NCBI GenBank assembly: GCA_002917775.1 | Contig: KZ627150.1 | Location: forward strand, 990,944-1,054,943 | Length of the DNA: 64,000 nucleotides | DNA from: Glaciozyma antarctica PI12 | Lineage: Eukaryota > Basidiomycota > Microbotryomycetes > Kriegeriales > Camptobasidiaceae | Direction of reading: 5' to 3' | Shown here: positions 39,716-52,313 of the stretch, piece after piece | How positions within the stretch are numbered: position 1 is the stretch's first letter | Layout of the letters: each line of letters starts with the position of its first letter | Translations under genes and position numbers: made by a program | The notes under the pieces: model-generated | The model's database searches: none | What the model was told of the DNA's origin: nothing | The model's input: only the letters and a program-made list of their open reading frames with translations

Positions 39716-41644
39716 ATGTCGCTCCCACAGCAAATCCTCCAGCTGGTGGCTTATCAGCATGATTCCAGCTTGCCTGAGGAGCTCACCACTCGTCTGTATG
39801 ACACTCGGCAGGCCCTGCGCGCCGACCCTTCCCTCAAGTCAGTTCTGCGTCTGCCTTCTCCAGGATCCACTCAAGCTGACGAGCTCCTTTGCAGAGCAAC
39901 CTACGGCTCCGACCCAGCGCTCTGGACGACCCTGGAGAAGCTTTGGAACGATCACGCCACTCTGCTCGTCTCCGGAGACTCGACCGTCCTCCGACCTCTC
40001 ACCTCCTTGGCCTCGCTTCTCGCGAGTCTCTGCGCTGCGACTCCTGGGAATCAGCTGGCTGCTCTGTAAGCTCAGTTGCTGCTTCTGTGAAATCTACTAA
40101 CGCCGCTTTGCTCAGACCACGTCTCGAACCCCATCTTCGCCGAGTCCTGCTCCATTCTTCGTCGCTTGTCAATTTGGAGGATCCATCCTGTGCGTGTTCT
40201 CGTCGTGTTCCCTCCGTTTGTGCTGAAGCTGAGCCATTCAATAGACACCACGATGACTAGGATGTGCTGCCAGGCACTTTCGAACCTCATCACCGATAAT
40301 GAGGAGGTCGTCTCGGTCTACTTTCCCGAGAGGTTGGCGCTCGAGGAGTCCGATAGGATGCTCTCGTGAGTACCTCAGTCTTGTTGCAAGCTTGATTTGC
40401 TGACTGTTCGCTGGCAGCCGGCTTCTCGCATCAACGGACCGAGGAACCTTGCAAGCGATCCTCATCTTCATCCTGAACTCGACTGCCGACAGCCCAGATC
40501 GAGCGTAAGCTGACCACTCTTGAGGCTTCAACAAAGCTGACTCTCTTCCAGGAAACTGCTGAGCACCTCGCGCGCTGGAGGCTTCCTCATCGACCAGATC
40601 CTCATCATCTCGGCAGCGACTGGAGATGACGAGGACGCTGAGGTCGATGCTGAGGAAGACGAGCTGTTCTCGATGACGTGAGATCCTTTCATCTTTTTTG
40701 TCCGTGTTGCCGCTGACGGCAAACTCCTAGATACGCTCTGGTGCAGCAAATCATTATTCTCGGCGCCTTCCCAGAGATCTACCACGCTCAGGCCAGGTGA
40801 GCTTCCTCGTTTGCATGCTTGAGCGATGCTAACCCGTCCTTCAGCCCTTCTGCATTCGTAATTTGTGACGCACAAGTCACCCTCCTCAAATTCCTCGACG
40901 GCTACCTCCAGCTGCCCTCCAACGCCAAATCTCCAGCGCCCACAGGCGTACCCGACTTCCTTTACGGCGTCCTTTCAAGCCTTTCGACGGATCTGCAAAG
41001 AACCGACCGACCCAAGGACGCGAGGGACGCTGCGACGATCCACGGTCTCCTCCTCGTCTTGCATTGCCTGACCACCATCGGTTTGGGGACCGATACTGGG
41101 CGGTTAGGACTCGTTCTGATTGTACCAGACGTCGTCGGTACGTGCATCTTCGTCGTGATCGCTGCTTCGGCTGACCCCTTGCTCAACAGCGACTCTCCGC
41201 ATCGTCGACTCGCTCGTTCCCTCGTCAACCCCTGCGGACGCCTGGACCGAGCCGCACGCCATCGCGGAACTCAAGCGATCTTGCGTCCGACTACTGGGTA
41301 TCGCAGGCTTCAAGTCGAGAGACGCCCAGGACGCTATTCGGGAGACGGGGGGCTTGACGCTCCTTCTCGGGATGTGCCAGATCAACGACAAGAATCCAAG
41401 TACGTCGAAGGTTATTCCCTTCCTCGCTTGCTCGTGCTGATACTCCGAAGCCCTTCGCGAACACGCTCTCTTCGCCATTCGGAACGCGCTCAAGAACAAC
41501 ATGCGGAATCAGGAGCTCGTGTGAGTCGGGCGGCGGAATGAACCCGAGCAGTAGCTTATGATCGTTCGCAGGTCGGGTATGACGCCTCAGTACTTGGTTG
41601 GAGAAGGAGGAGCACTACGAGACTTGCCACCCGCGATGCGATAG
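39716..41644 (+). CDS. CTR86: CTR86/ataxin-10-like armadillo-repeat protein
   Basis: The function of this family is poorly defined: yeast Ctr86 is essential, and ataxin-10 acts in cytokinesis and neurite growth in animals. The product starts MSLPQQILQLVAYQHDSSL and is a run of helical armadillo-like units. Recognisable parts are CCQALSNLITDNEEVVSVYF, then LLSTSRAGGFLIDQILII, then an acidic loop (DDEDAEVDAEEDELFS). The C-terminal ataxin-10 domain is the best match (RLLGIAGFKSRDAQDAIRET, then GLTLLLGMCQINDKNPT, then REHALFAIRNALKNNMRNQE). It ends LRDLPPAMR. About ten exons; the frame is intact as traced. Its stop is 29 bp from the LEO1 stop. Confidence 0.85.
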
Positions 41645-41673
41645 ATCAAGGAATACAAAAAAAGGGTTGTTGT

Positions 41674-43250
41674 TCATTCATCCTCGTCCGACTCGACTAC
41701 AAGCCTCCTTCTCGGCGCCTGCGCCGGCTCCTCCTCGCGCGTATCCTTTTTCCGCTCCTTGCGACGCCGTTCCTCCCTCTCGATCCTCGCCTCGGCCTCC
41801 TCCATCTCATCCGGCTCGCCGTCCGACTCGACGTTCTTGCGCTTCTTCCTCCCGCTCGACTCGTCCTCGCTCGATTCGTCCGCAACGACAAAATTGTCGT
41901 CCTCAGCGTACTCGTGCTCCTGCGGCCAACGGCCCTCCACGCCCTCGCTTCGGCTGACTACGTTTCTCGTACGCCGCTCCTTCCTCCTCCTCCTCCTCCG
42001 CCTCCTCCTCCTCCTCGTCTCCCGAATTGTCGTAGAACCGCGTTTGGCGAATCTGCTTCCTCCCTCCTCCTCCTCCTCCCGCACCCTTCTGTGCCTCCCG
42101 CTTCGCCTTCTTCGCCCGATCAAGCTCCGCCTTCTCCCTCTCCGCCTTCTTCTTCTCCTTATCCTGATGCGGCAACTCGGCCATCTTGATTCCCCTCCCC
42201 TTGATGTTCCTCGCCGCGATACTGCCAGCAAGTCGACGATGGGTGTTGGAATGGAGAGTCGAAGGGCGGAAAGCGAGGGTGCCATGAACCGAAGCCTGCG
42301 CTTCGATGAGCTGCGCGTAATCGTGCCTGGCGGTAAGGTACGTGAGACCGTGTCCACGACTCTCATCAAAGCCGGAGAGGACGTTGGTGGCGTGCGTGGT
42401 GAGGGGAGCGCCGGAGGCGAGGTCGGCGGAGTGGTCGACGGAGGCGGTGATGTCGAAGAGCTCTGCGCCGAGCTGGAGGGAGAGGGAGCCGTCGGACCAG
42501 CGCACGACGCGAGCGTTGGATTCCTTTGTCGTGGGGGAGGGAAGGACGTTAGCTACCAGGAGCAAGGGCAGCACCACGCGCGAAGCCCAACTCACCACTT
42601 GTCCGTGCTCGTCCGTGCTCCACCTCCAGCGAATGATGTTCTCGTCCGGTAGCGTCGGCTTGGGTGCTCCGTCCTCCTGAGACTCTGCATCCGGTGCATC
42701 TTCCGCGTCCTCGGGGTCCCACATGAGCTCGTCGAACGACACCGAGTTGAGGGAGAGGAAGTTGGGGAGGCGGGCGAGCCAGACCTTGCCGCCTGCTGGG
42801 ACTCCAAAGTTGGCGAGATCGATCTGCGCAATACGCTAATACGTTCTGGATGCTCGTCACGCCCGTGTCCTCTTCGTTGTACTCGAGGTCGCGTCGGCGC
42901 TTGCGTTCCGCCGCCGTCAACCCATCTTCCGGCTCCATGGGCCTGCGGAACGAGCAAAGTCAGCGGCTGGAAGCTCCCCCTTGTCACTCTGGAAGAAGCT
43001 GCACGCACTCGTCCTCGTCGTCGTCCCCGTCCCCAAAGAGCCCGCCTCCATCTTCATCCTCGTCCACCTCCTCCTCCAGGAAAGCCTCCGCGAGGGGTTC
43101 GCCGCCGGCCATGGCCGAGTAAGGCGCATCTTCGAGGTCTTCGGCCTCCTTGGCTGCGAAAGCTGAGTGGGCGGTGGAGGGGAGGGGAGGTTCGTCGCCA
43201 AAGAGATCGTGTTCGAGGGTCGTTGGTACTGTTGGCCTGTCGTCCTCCAT
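41674..43250 (-). CDS. LEO1: LEO1 subunit of the Paf1 elongation complex
   Basis: Leo1 is a Paf1-complex component on elongating RNA polymerase II. The start at 43250 gives MEDDRPTVPTTLEHDLFGDE and an acidic N-terminus. The conserved LEO1 domain contains VWLARLPNFLSLNSVSFDE, IIRWRWSTDEHGQV, ESNARVVRWSDGSLSLQLG, ELFDITASVDHSAD, YLTARHDYAQLIEAQA, GTLAFRPSTLHSNTHRRLA and RQTRFYDNSGDEEE. A poly-Glu run follows. The typical acidic C-tail (EYAEDDNFVVADESSEDE, ending VVESDEDE) is in a different frame from the poly-Glu run, and no GT-AG intron that I could find between them restores the frame. So either the tail is lost at a stop at 41903 or the sequence carries a small indel near 41900-42010. Confidence 0.87.
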
Positions 43251-43588
43251 AGCGCCTGCAAGCAAGGCGTTAGCGTTATGCTCCCGAGCGATCCAGCCTG
43301 GCGGGAATCGACGTACGTAAGAGTTTGTTCGGAGAGCGGGGCGAGAGGGAGGAGAGAGTGCGAGCGCTGCTTCCCTTTTGACCTTCGACCACTCGCCTCA
43401 ACTCACAGGTTTGCCCTACAGGCTCTTAACCAGGCACCCGTATCTCGAGCGGAAAGCGAATGGGCTGGCGTGCTGCTCTCTTCCTTTCCAGACAACACGC
43501 GTAGCAGCAACACACCCGCTTCCTCTCCAGCCTCCATCAGCTCCCTCCCGATCGCGCTCGCCCACGACCACTGCTTTACTAGTTCGGG
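43251..43588. promoter_or_regulatory. Divergent promoter of LEO1 and ARFRP1, with a probable LEO1 leader intron
   Basis: These 338 bp separate the two ATGs. On the LEO1 strand a GCTAACG branch-like site followed by CTTGCAG occurs just before the ATG, as in the window's introns, so LEO1 probably has a 5' UTR intron. No gene seen. Confidence 0.5.
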
Positions 43589-44550
43589 ATGTACCGACTG
43601 CTCACTGGGCTGGTTGCTCACCTCACGCGGAAGGAGGAGGTGCGTCCTGAACTTCTTCGTCCCTCTTCGCGGCCGTTAACGCCTCCCTGCAGTTCTCCGT
43701 CCTTATTATGGGGCTTGACAACGCCGGCAAGACTACATTCCTCGAAAAGGTGTGTGACAACACTTCTGCGGCGGCAATCCAAGAGCTAACGGAAAGCTGC
43801 GAAGGTCAAGAGCACCTTCAACGACACTCCGGATGTGGATCCAGCTTCTATCGCGCCAACAATCGGGCAGAACAGTAAGTTGAGCTCGTCGAAAGGCTTC
43901 GAAGGAGTACTGACGCGGCTTTTGTAGTCGGACGGATCAGTCTTTCTCGCTCGGTGCTTCAGTTTTGGGATTTGGGAGGTCGGTCCTTCGCAGATTGCGT
44001 CCTCGCACCCGCTGAAACGCTTCACAGGGCAACGCGACATTCGCTCCATTTGGCCGAAATACTACTCGGAATGCCACGCCGTCGTCTTTGTTATCGACTC
44101 GACCGACGTCGTCAGGATCGAGGAGTGCTGGAAGGTCTTTGGTGCGTTCGCAAGGTCCTGTTTGTCGTAAACGGCTGCTGACCCCTGGGTAGAATCGATC
44201 ATGACGGACCAACGTGTTGAGGGCGTGCCGACCTTAGTCCTTGCGAATAAGCAAGACGTCGAAGGCAGTGTACCGGTCAGCGAGATCATGGAGATGTTCA
44301 ACACTCTCATCGTCGACAAGCTGAACGTATCTGAGGGAGCGGTTTTACCCATCTCTGCGCTCAACGGGTAGGTTCGTTTCGCTTCGGTGGCGAGCTCGAC
44401 GCTGACCCACTCCGCAGGGAGGGGATTCGCGAAGCTGTCAACTGGCTATTCCTACGGGTTCAAAAGTGAGTTCGCTCGTGGCCTAGCCTGACCAATGTTG
44501 ACTAACTCCGCTCGCACAGCTCGCGGAAAGGAACGACGGGTCGGTGGTAG
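43589..44550 (+). CDS. ARL3: ARFRP1/ARL3-type small GTPase of the Golgi
   Basis: Yeast Arl3 (animal ARFRP1) works at the trans-Golgi, recruiting Arl1 and its golgins. The product starts MYRLLTGLVAHLTRKEEFS, closely matching the family. It lacks the Gly2 of myristoylated Arfs, as expected because Arl3 is N-acetylated. G-motifs: GLDNAGKT (G1), PTIGQN (switch I Thr), WDLGGQRDIRSIW (G3), LANKQDVEG (G4) and ISALNG (G5). The last exon is short (NSRKGTTGRW). Seven exons with short introns are present. The tandem ALAS gene begins 301 bp downstream. Confidence 0.93.
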
Positions 44551-44851
44551 AGCGAATCGCCGAGAGGAGGGCTGCGGGGACTGTTGGGGCCTTGGGGGAA
44601 CGCTGTACGAATACTGGGATTTGGCAGGGCAGACGCCGTGGTAATTCCACCCTTAGCTTGACTGTATGACCACAGGGCAGTCACGAGAGAAACATCGGGT
44701 CGAATCATCGCAATTTTGGAGAGAGCGGGGAGCGCAGATCCTCAGCCCGCCGGATTGGTTCATCTCGCCGACTGCTGACCGGCTGATCTCTGCTCTTCAC
44801 CTCCCACCTCTCACTTCCCCTCTCAAACACACGCCCCTTCAACACCGTATT
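44551..44851. promoter_or_regulatory. ARFRP1 3' flank and ALAS promoter
   Basis: This is a tandem intergenic region of 301 bp with a CT-rich block just before the ALAS start. Individual elements cannot be assigned. Confidence 0.45.
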
Positions 44852-47142
44852 ATGGACGTCTACCGAGGACTCAAGACCTTTGGCACCGTTTGCCCTTTCC
44901 TGCGATCGACGTCGACCTCTCAACTCAGGCAGCTCTCGATCCAAAAAGCGCCCGATGCCGTGAACCGCCTCTCCCTCGCCGCCACGCGCTGCCCGATGAT
45001 GGGCCTGTCCAAGGCCTTCTCCTCGTCTGCCGTCGCCCCCGCCCCGGAGCCTCAGCACGCCCGTGGTTACGCCTCGATCGCGGAACAGCAGGCCGAGAGC
45101 AGCAAGCTCCAGCGCCAGGACGCCGCCGCTCTCATCGCGAAGGCTGCTGGCGTGGCCCCCATCCCCACCACCACCTCTTCCTCCGCTGGCGCTACTCCTT
45201 CAAGTCTCGACCAGGAGAACAAGGTCTTCCCTTCCGGTCGCCCCACCACCGCTCTCGGATTCGCCAAGCACGTAGTCACCTCCGCCAGACCTGGCTTCAG
45301 TTACGAGGACTTCTACGCGGGCATGTTGGAGAAGAAGCACCAGGACAAGTCGTACAGGGTGAGTGGCTCTGCGTTGGACCAGGATCGGTGGCTGAAACGG
45401 ATCGTGCAGTACTTCAACAACATCAACCGTCTCGCGGGAAGGTACCCGGTCGCGCACACTGCCGACAAGGCTGAGGAGGTCACCGTCTGGTGCAGCAACG
45501 ACTACCTCGGTATGGGTAGGAACCCCGTCGTCCTCGAGGCCATCCAGTGAGTTCTCGTCGTCTGCGACCGGAGGTACCGATCGCTCACACCCGGACCAGC
45601 ACCACGCTCGACCAGTACGGTGGAGGAGCTGGAGGAACGCGCAACATTGCTGGAAACGGCGCTATCCATCTCGCTCTCGAGACTGAGCTCGCTGCGCTCC
45701 ACCAGAAGCCCAAGGCGCTCGTCTTCAGCAGCTGCTACGTCGCCAACCTCGAGACTTGTGAGTTTTCTCGTCCCTTCGCACCATTTTTTTCGCCACTGAC
45801 TCGTCTTGGCCTGCAGTGAGCACTCTCGCATCCAAGCTGCCAGGCTGTGTCATTTTCTCCGATGCGTTGAACCACGCTTCGATGATTGAGGGTGCGTCGT
45901 CCTGTCCGCGCCTTTTCCGATCTCTCGCTGATCCTGTGCTGCGATTCAGGCATGCGCTACTCCCGCGCTCCCAAGGTCGTCTTCAAGCACAACGATCTCG
46001 TTGATCTCGAGGCCAAGCTCGCAGCTCTCCCCGTCGAGACGCCCAAGATTATCGCGTTCGAGTCGGTCTACTCCATGTGCGGCAGCGTCGGCCCGATCGA
46101 GGGCATCTGCGACCTTGCCGAGAAGTACGGCGCCATTACCTTCCTCGACGAGGTTCACGCCGTCGGCATGTACGGGCCCACCGGCGCTGGTGTCGCCGAG
46201 CACTTGGAGTTTGAGCTTAATGCTCGCGGTGGAGCCAAGGGATCTCTCATGGACCGTATCGATATCGTACGTCCTGGCTGCTCCCTCGCGTTCGATATTG
46301 GCTAACGCCCTTCTCCACTCCAGATCAGTGGAACTCTCGCCAAGGCGTACGGTGTCGTCGGAGGCTACGTTGCCGGCAGCGAGCGCTTCATCGACCTCAT
46401 CAGGTCCTACGCCCCTGGCTTCATCTTTGTGAGTCGTCGCTTTTCAGACTCGACGTTCGTGCCGTTCTGATCGCGCTCCCCCATCGACAGACCACCTCGA
46501 TCCCCCCGGCCACCGCCGCGGGAGCTCGCGCTGCCATCGACTATCAGAAGCAGCATATGGGCGATCGCCAGCGCCAGCAGCTCAACGTTGCCTCTCTCAA
46601 GTCCGACCTGGGCGACATTGGCCTCCCCGTCATCCCCAACACGACTCATATTATTCCTGTCGTGCGTCCTTCTCCTTTCTCCAGTTCGTCGCAATCTAAC
46701 ATGGTCCTCCAGCTCGTTGGAAGTGCGGCTCTCGCCAAGGCCGCCAGTGATCTTCTGCTCAAGAAGCACAAGCTCTACGTGCAGAGCATCAGTGCGTCTC
46801 AATTCCTCGATTTTTAGCTCGCAACCGGCGCTGACCCCGACCCTCTTAGACTACCCTACCGTCCCCGTTGGCACCGAGCGTCTCCGCATCACGCCCTCGC
46901 CCCTCCACACCCCCGCGCAGCAGGCCGCACTCGTCGCTGCCCTCGACTCTGTCTGGATCGAACTCGGTCTCAAGAGGACCGGCGACTGGGCGCTCGAGGG
47001 AGGCAACGTTGGCGTCGGAGTCGCCAACCCCGTCGTCCTGCCCAACTTGTGGCAACCTGAGCAGCTCGGTCTCCACGATACGGCGTTGCTCGATGGAGCT
47101 TTCAAGAGCGATGCCGTTGAGTCGGTCGCTGCGACGGTCTGA
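44852..47142 (+). CDS. HEM1: 5-aminolevulinate synthase, mitochondrial
   Basis: This PLP enzyme condenses glycine and succinyl-CoA, the first step of heme synthesis, in the mitochondrial matrix. The start at 44852 gives an Arg/Ser-rich presequence containing two CP heme-regulatory motifs (TVCPFL at Cys14, TRCPMM at Cys47). Core landmarks are [100 protein letters not shown] and the PLP lysine in [19 protein letters not shown] 51-nt intron at 45359-45409 is stop-free and divisible by three; removing it restores the conserved KSYRYFNNINR. The C-terminus ends VESVAATV. The frame is intact. Confidence 0.97.
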
Positions 47143-47385
47143 GTCTATTGAACGAGGACGGAGGGAAGCGGATGCAGGGATTGATCTTGTTTGACCTTGC
47201 AAATGAGCGCTGCGACGTTGCATCACCGATTCAGGACTTTGGTGTGTACCCTTTGCGAAGCCGGCCTCCGTCGGCAAGGCCGGGGAGAAGCGAGGGAGTC
47301 TGACCGACCGAGGAATACAAAACTGGGGCTGGAACTGGGGCGCCCCGCTTGACCTTGTCGAACTTCGCTCACCCACCAGTTTCTC

Positions 47386-49113
<1,728 letters not shown>

Positions 49114-49447
49114 AGTGGAGTGGGGGATTGGGGAACGATAATAATGAGCAGCAATTGAGTTAACGTCTGCCCAAATCGCCAGCGTGAGGAGGTAGAGCGA
49201 GCACACCTCGTCAAGCTTCTCTTGAATCCCAAGCTCGTCAGCGAAACCTGCTGTCTGCGCCAAGTGAAGGAGAGAAGAGAAGAGGGCAACGCGAGGGTAC
49301 GGCCGCGAACTTCGTGCCCGCTCAGTCGCAAGCTCATCTCCGCGCACACAATCTCACGCCTCGAGTCCCAGTGTGTCCCCTCTATTGCAATTACGTGTGC
49401 GAACCGTCTTCCCAGTACAAATAAGTGTCCCTGCCCTCGCGTCGTCC
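49114..49447. other. Convergent intergenic region between the thiolase gene and the GH130-like gene
   Basis: These 334 bp carry two 3' flanks. It is somewhat more AT-rich at the left (aacgataataatgagcagca), consistent with a 3' UTR. No gene or RNA recognised. Confidence 0.5.
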
Positions 49448-51844
49448 TCACCAAATCGTCGTCGGTTTCGTCCCCTCGCACAACGTATGGTCCGTCAACA
49501 CATCTCTCGCCAGGACATCAATCATCGCGCTGCCATAGTCAAACTGCGGATACAGGGTTAGTTCCTAGCGAAGGAAGTGAGGGCGAGGAACCGTACGACG
49601 CCGAAAGAGGTGATGAGGACGTCGTCGAGGAAGCCGTGGTTGAGTCCTAGCCCGTGTCGCTCCGTCGGATGATCCCACGACATGCTAACCGTGAAGATTG
49701 GGTCGGCCTAGGTAGATAATTAGCAAGAGTTGGTTCGAGCGAAGAGAGAGAACCGAACCTGGTTCGTGCCCGAGTAGGTGAGGGGTTTCGAGACGCTCAA
49801 GTACTCGTACGGCGAGGTGACGTTCCAGGTGACGATCCTGCGCTCGTAGTACAAGAAGGGGTCTGGGTGGTACTTGATACTGCACTGCGGATGAGCTTCG
49901 TCCCAATGACAGACGGCGAGAGGACGTACTGGATCATCCCGAACAAAACGGTATTATGCACGTCCGGTACGCACTCTCCTCGACGACACAGCGTCGCTCG
50001 AAGCAGAGGCGTCGCGTGGTGGAACTTGGTGCGATGCATATCCGCGCCAATGATCTCGGTGAGGCAGTTGTGCGCTGGTGGCGAGGGGTCGAGAGCGCGG
50101 AGAGTGAGGCCCGGGACGTATTTGTAGATCTGTTGAGGGACGAGGTTGACGTGGAAGAAGAGCTGTGAGAGGAGGGGTTAGTGGGCGAGGAGCTGGTGAG
50201 GAGAGGGCAGAGAAAGGCTCGAGACGAGCTCTGGCACTCTCGCTGCCGAGGATAACGTCTCGACCTTCTCTCCCGTCCTCTCGCGGCACGCACCTCGTCA
50301 TCAACGCCCAAGAACGGTGCCCAGTTCTTCTCAATATTGCTCTGGTCCTCGCGAATGAGATCTGCGGAACCGTCAGCGAACAGCGAGACGCACAAGCGGA
50401 GCGAAGCTCACCCGTCTGCTCCTTGAAGACCTGGGGCGTTCAAAAAAGAGGTTAGCTTCTCCTGCGCTCAGACATGAGCGAAGACGCACGATGGGAGGGT
50501 TCCATCCCGCCTTCTTGAGTGTCTCCTCGAGTCCAGGAACGACGACCCTGCACAATCCTGTGAGCACGTCGACGCCTTCGCAGTCTAGCGATACGCACCT
50601 CGCGTCGATGATAAAGATCGCACGACAGATACCAGGCGACCGTCCCGTTTGCGAATAAATCAACAGCGGTTGCCCGATATTCGTGAAGAAGAGTCGCGGG
50701 TCCTCGGGCCCAATAAACTCTGCACCGTCCATCAGCAAACCTCCTCTCGCATCGAGGAAACGGAGAACGCACGATCATAAACCGAATCCGCGCATCGCTG
50801 AAAGTCCATCTTGCGCTTCGCAGGCAACTTGAGCGTCTCGAGCTCGCTCTCGCGCGCGAGGTACGGGAGATCGAGGTACTTGCGCTTGAGCGGGAGAAGA
50901 AAGCACGCGAGAACGGTCTGCCAACGCACGTCCTCCTTGTCGATGACTTCGTACCGCTCTGGTCCTCGGGCGACGACGAGGTGGTGGAAGCCGGCACCGA
51001 CGGCGTCGGGGAGGACGAGGATGGAGGGGTTGAAGACTCCGCCGGCGTCTGGGTGACATTGTCAACTTTTGCGCATCGCATCGCAAACTAAGTTAGAAGA
51101 ACTTACAAGGGTCGACGAGCGAGATGAAGCCGTACGGATTGGAGAAGCCCTCGAGAACTTTCGCCTTGTTGTTCCCGCGATGCAAGCCTGTTGTCCGATC
51201 GACGATAGCGTCCACCTTGCCTGAATCCTGGAGGATGGCGAGACTGTGTTTGGGATTGGAATTAGAATGCGAGTGAGGTCGGAGGAAGAAGAGGATGAAG
51301 AGGATGAGGGTCGTTGTGACGGCTACTAGAGCGCGTCGCCTGGGAGGGATATAGGATAGGGTAGCTGAGATGGCGGTGCCGAGAGAGGAGAGGGTGGAGG
51401 AGAGGGGGCGAAAGGGAGTCGAACGGAGGTGCGCGGTCGTGCTGCAGGTGTGTCGACGCCGTCAGCTCGGCTCCAGCAGCCTACTCCTCGAGCGAAGAAG
51501 AGAGCGCACCCTGCTAATCCCTCCTTGTCCCATATCCGCTTCCACTGCCTTCCCACCTCCTTGGCTCTCCCCAGCAGCTCCTTCCACTCTCCGTCCTCTC
51601 GGCTCCCCGTCCCACTCCACTTCTTCGACTCTCCCGCCTCGCCTCCTTGAGCCACTCCATCCAGCACCTGCTCGCTTCCCAACGCCGCTCCTTCCTCGGC
51701 CAGCAGCGCGCGCTTCTCGCTGTCTCCTTCTCGCCAGGCCGATTCCGTTGTTGGGCGAGTAGCTTTGGCTGCCCTCGCTCCTGTGGAAGGACGCCGTTCG
51801 ATGGAGCCGCTACTCGTTGCTGTCGCTGTTTCCCGTCCGCTCAT
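49448..51844 (-). CDS. Uncharacterised type II membrane protein with GH130/beta-mannosyltransferase-like motifs
   Basis: I do not recognise a named gene. The start at 51844 gives MSGRETATATSSGSIE and a charged cytosolic stretch of about 200 residues. One membrane anchor follows (ALVAVTTTLILFILFFL), and a lumenal domain fills the rest, so a Golgi type II topology is likely. The lumenal part has motifs suggestive of a five-bladed propeller glycosidase/phosphorylase or fungal beta-mannosyltransferase: GVFNPSILVLPD, FIGPEDPRLFF, IEKNWAPFLGVDDE and MSWDHPTERHGLGLNHGFLD. GPEDPR and the E-K-N-W block recall GH130-type proteins. Cysteines (FQRCADSVYD, CRRGECVPDV) fit disulphides. A wall or capsule mannan role is only inference. 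The frame is intact across nine or so exons. It is divergent from KAP123. Confidence 0.75.
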
Positions 51845-52313
51845 GCTGGCTTGACGATGGTGAGGATGGTCAAGAGTCGAAGATGACGTTGAGAGACGCT
51901 CGTTTCGACTCGAGAGGGCTCAAGGAGATGAGAGCTGGCGAAGTGGCCGACGAGCTTGAAGGGAATTGAGTCAAGAGTGCGAATCCGTTCAAGTGAGCGT
52001 GTCCGCGGGAGTTGAAAGAGGAAGAGCCACTCTGCCCGCATGCGCGCTCGCCCAGGCTCGCCCCCGAGGACGATTCGTCTCTCCTTCTGATTTCTGCAGC
52101 AGAGTCGCCGGCCGAGTTTGGTGTTATCTGACTCTTTATCAACTACAGGTTGCTGTAGTAAGAGAGAGTAACTCAGGAGAGAGGAAAGGAGTATTATTAA
52201 TTTCGACCCACACGCGGTACGAGCAAAAGAGTTAGGCGCGCTCTCGCTTGTCCTCCTGGGCTTGAGTTACTCACCTCGCCTTACTCTCTCTCTCACCCAG
52301 TTTCTCTACAGCC
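51845..52313. promoter_or_regulatory. Divergent promoter of the GH130-like gene and KAP123
   Basis: These 469 bp separate two divergent starts. Just before the KAP123 ATG is a CT-rich leader (ttactctctctctcacccag). No supported gene. Confidence 0.5.

Noticed and set aside
42000-42150. Poly-Leu/poly-Ser plus-strand frame opposite LEO1
   Set aside because: It is the complement of the GAG repeat encoding poly-Glu.
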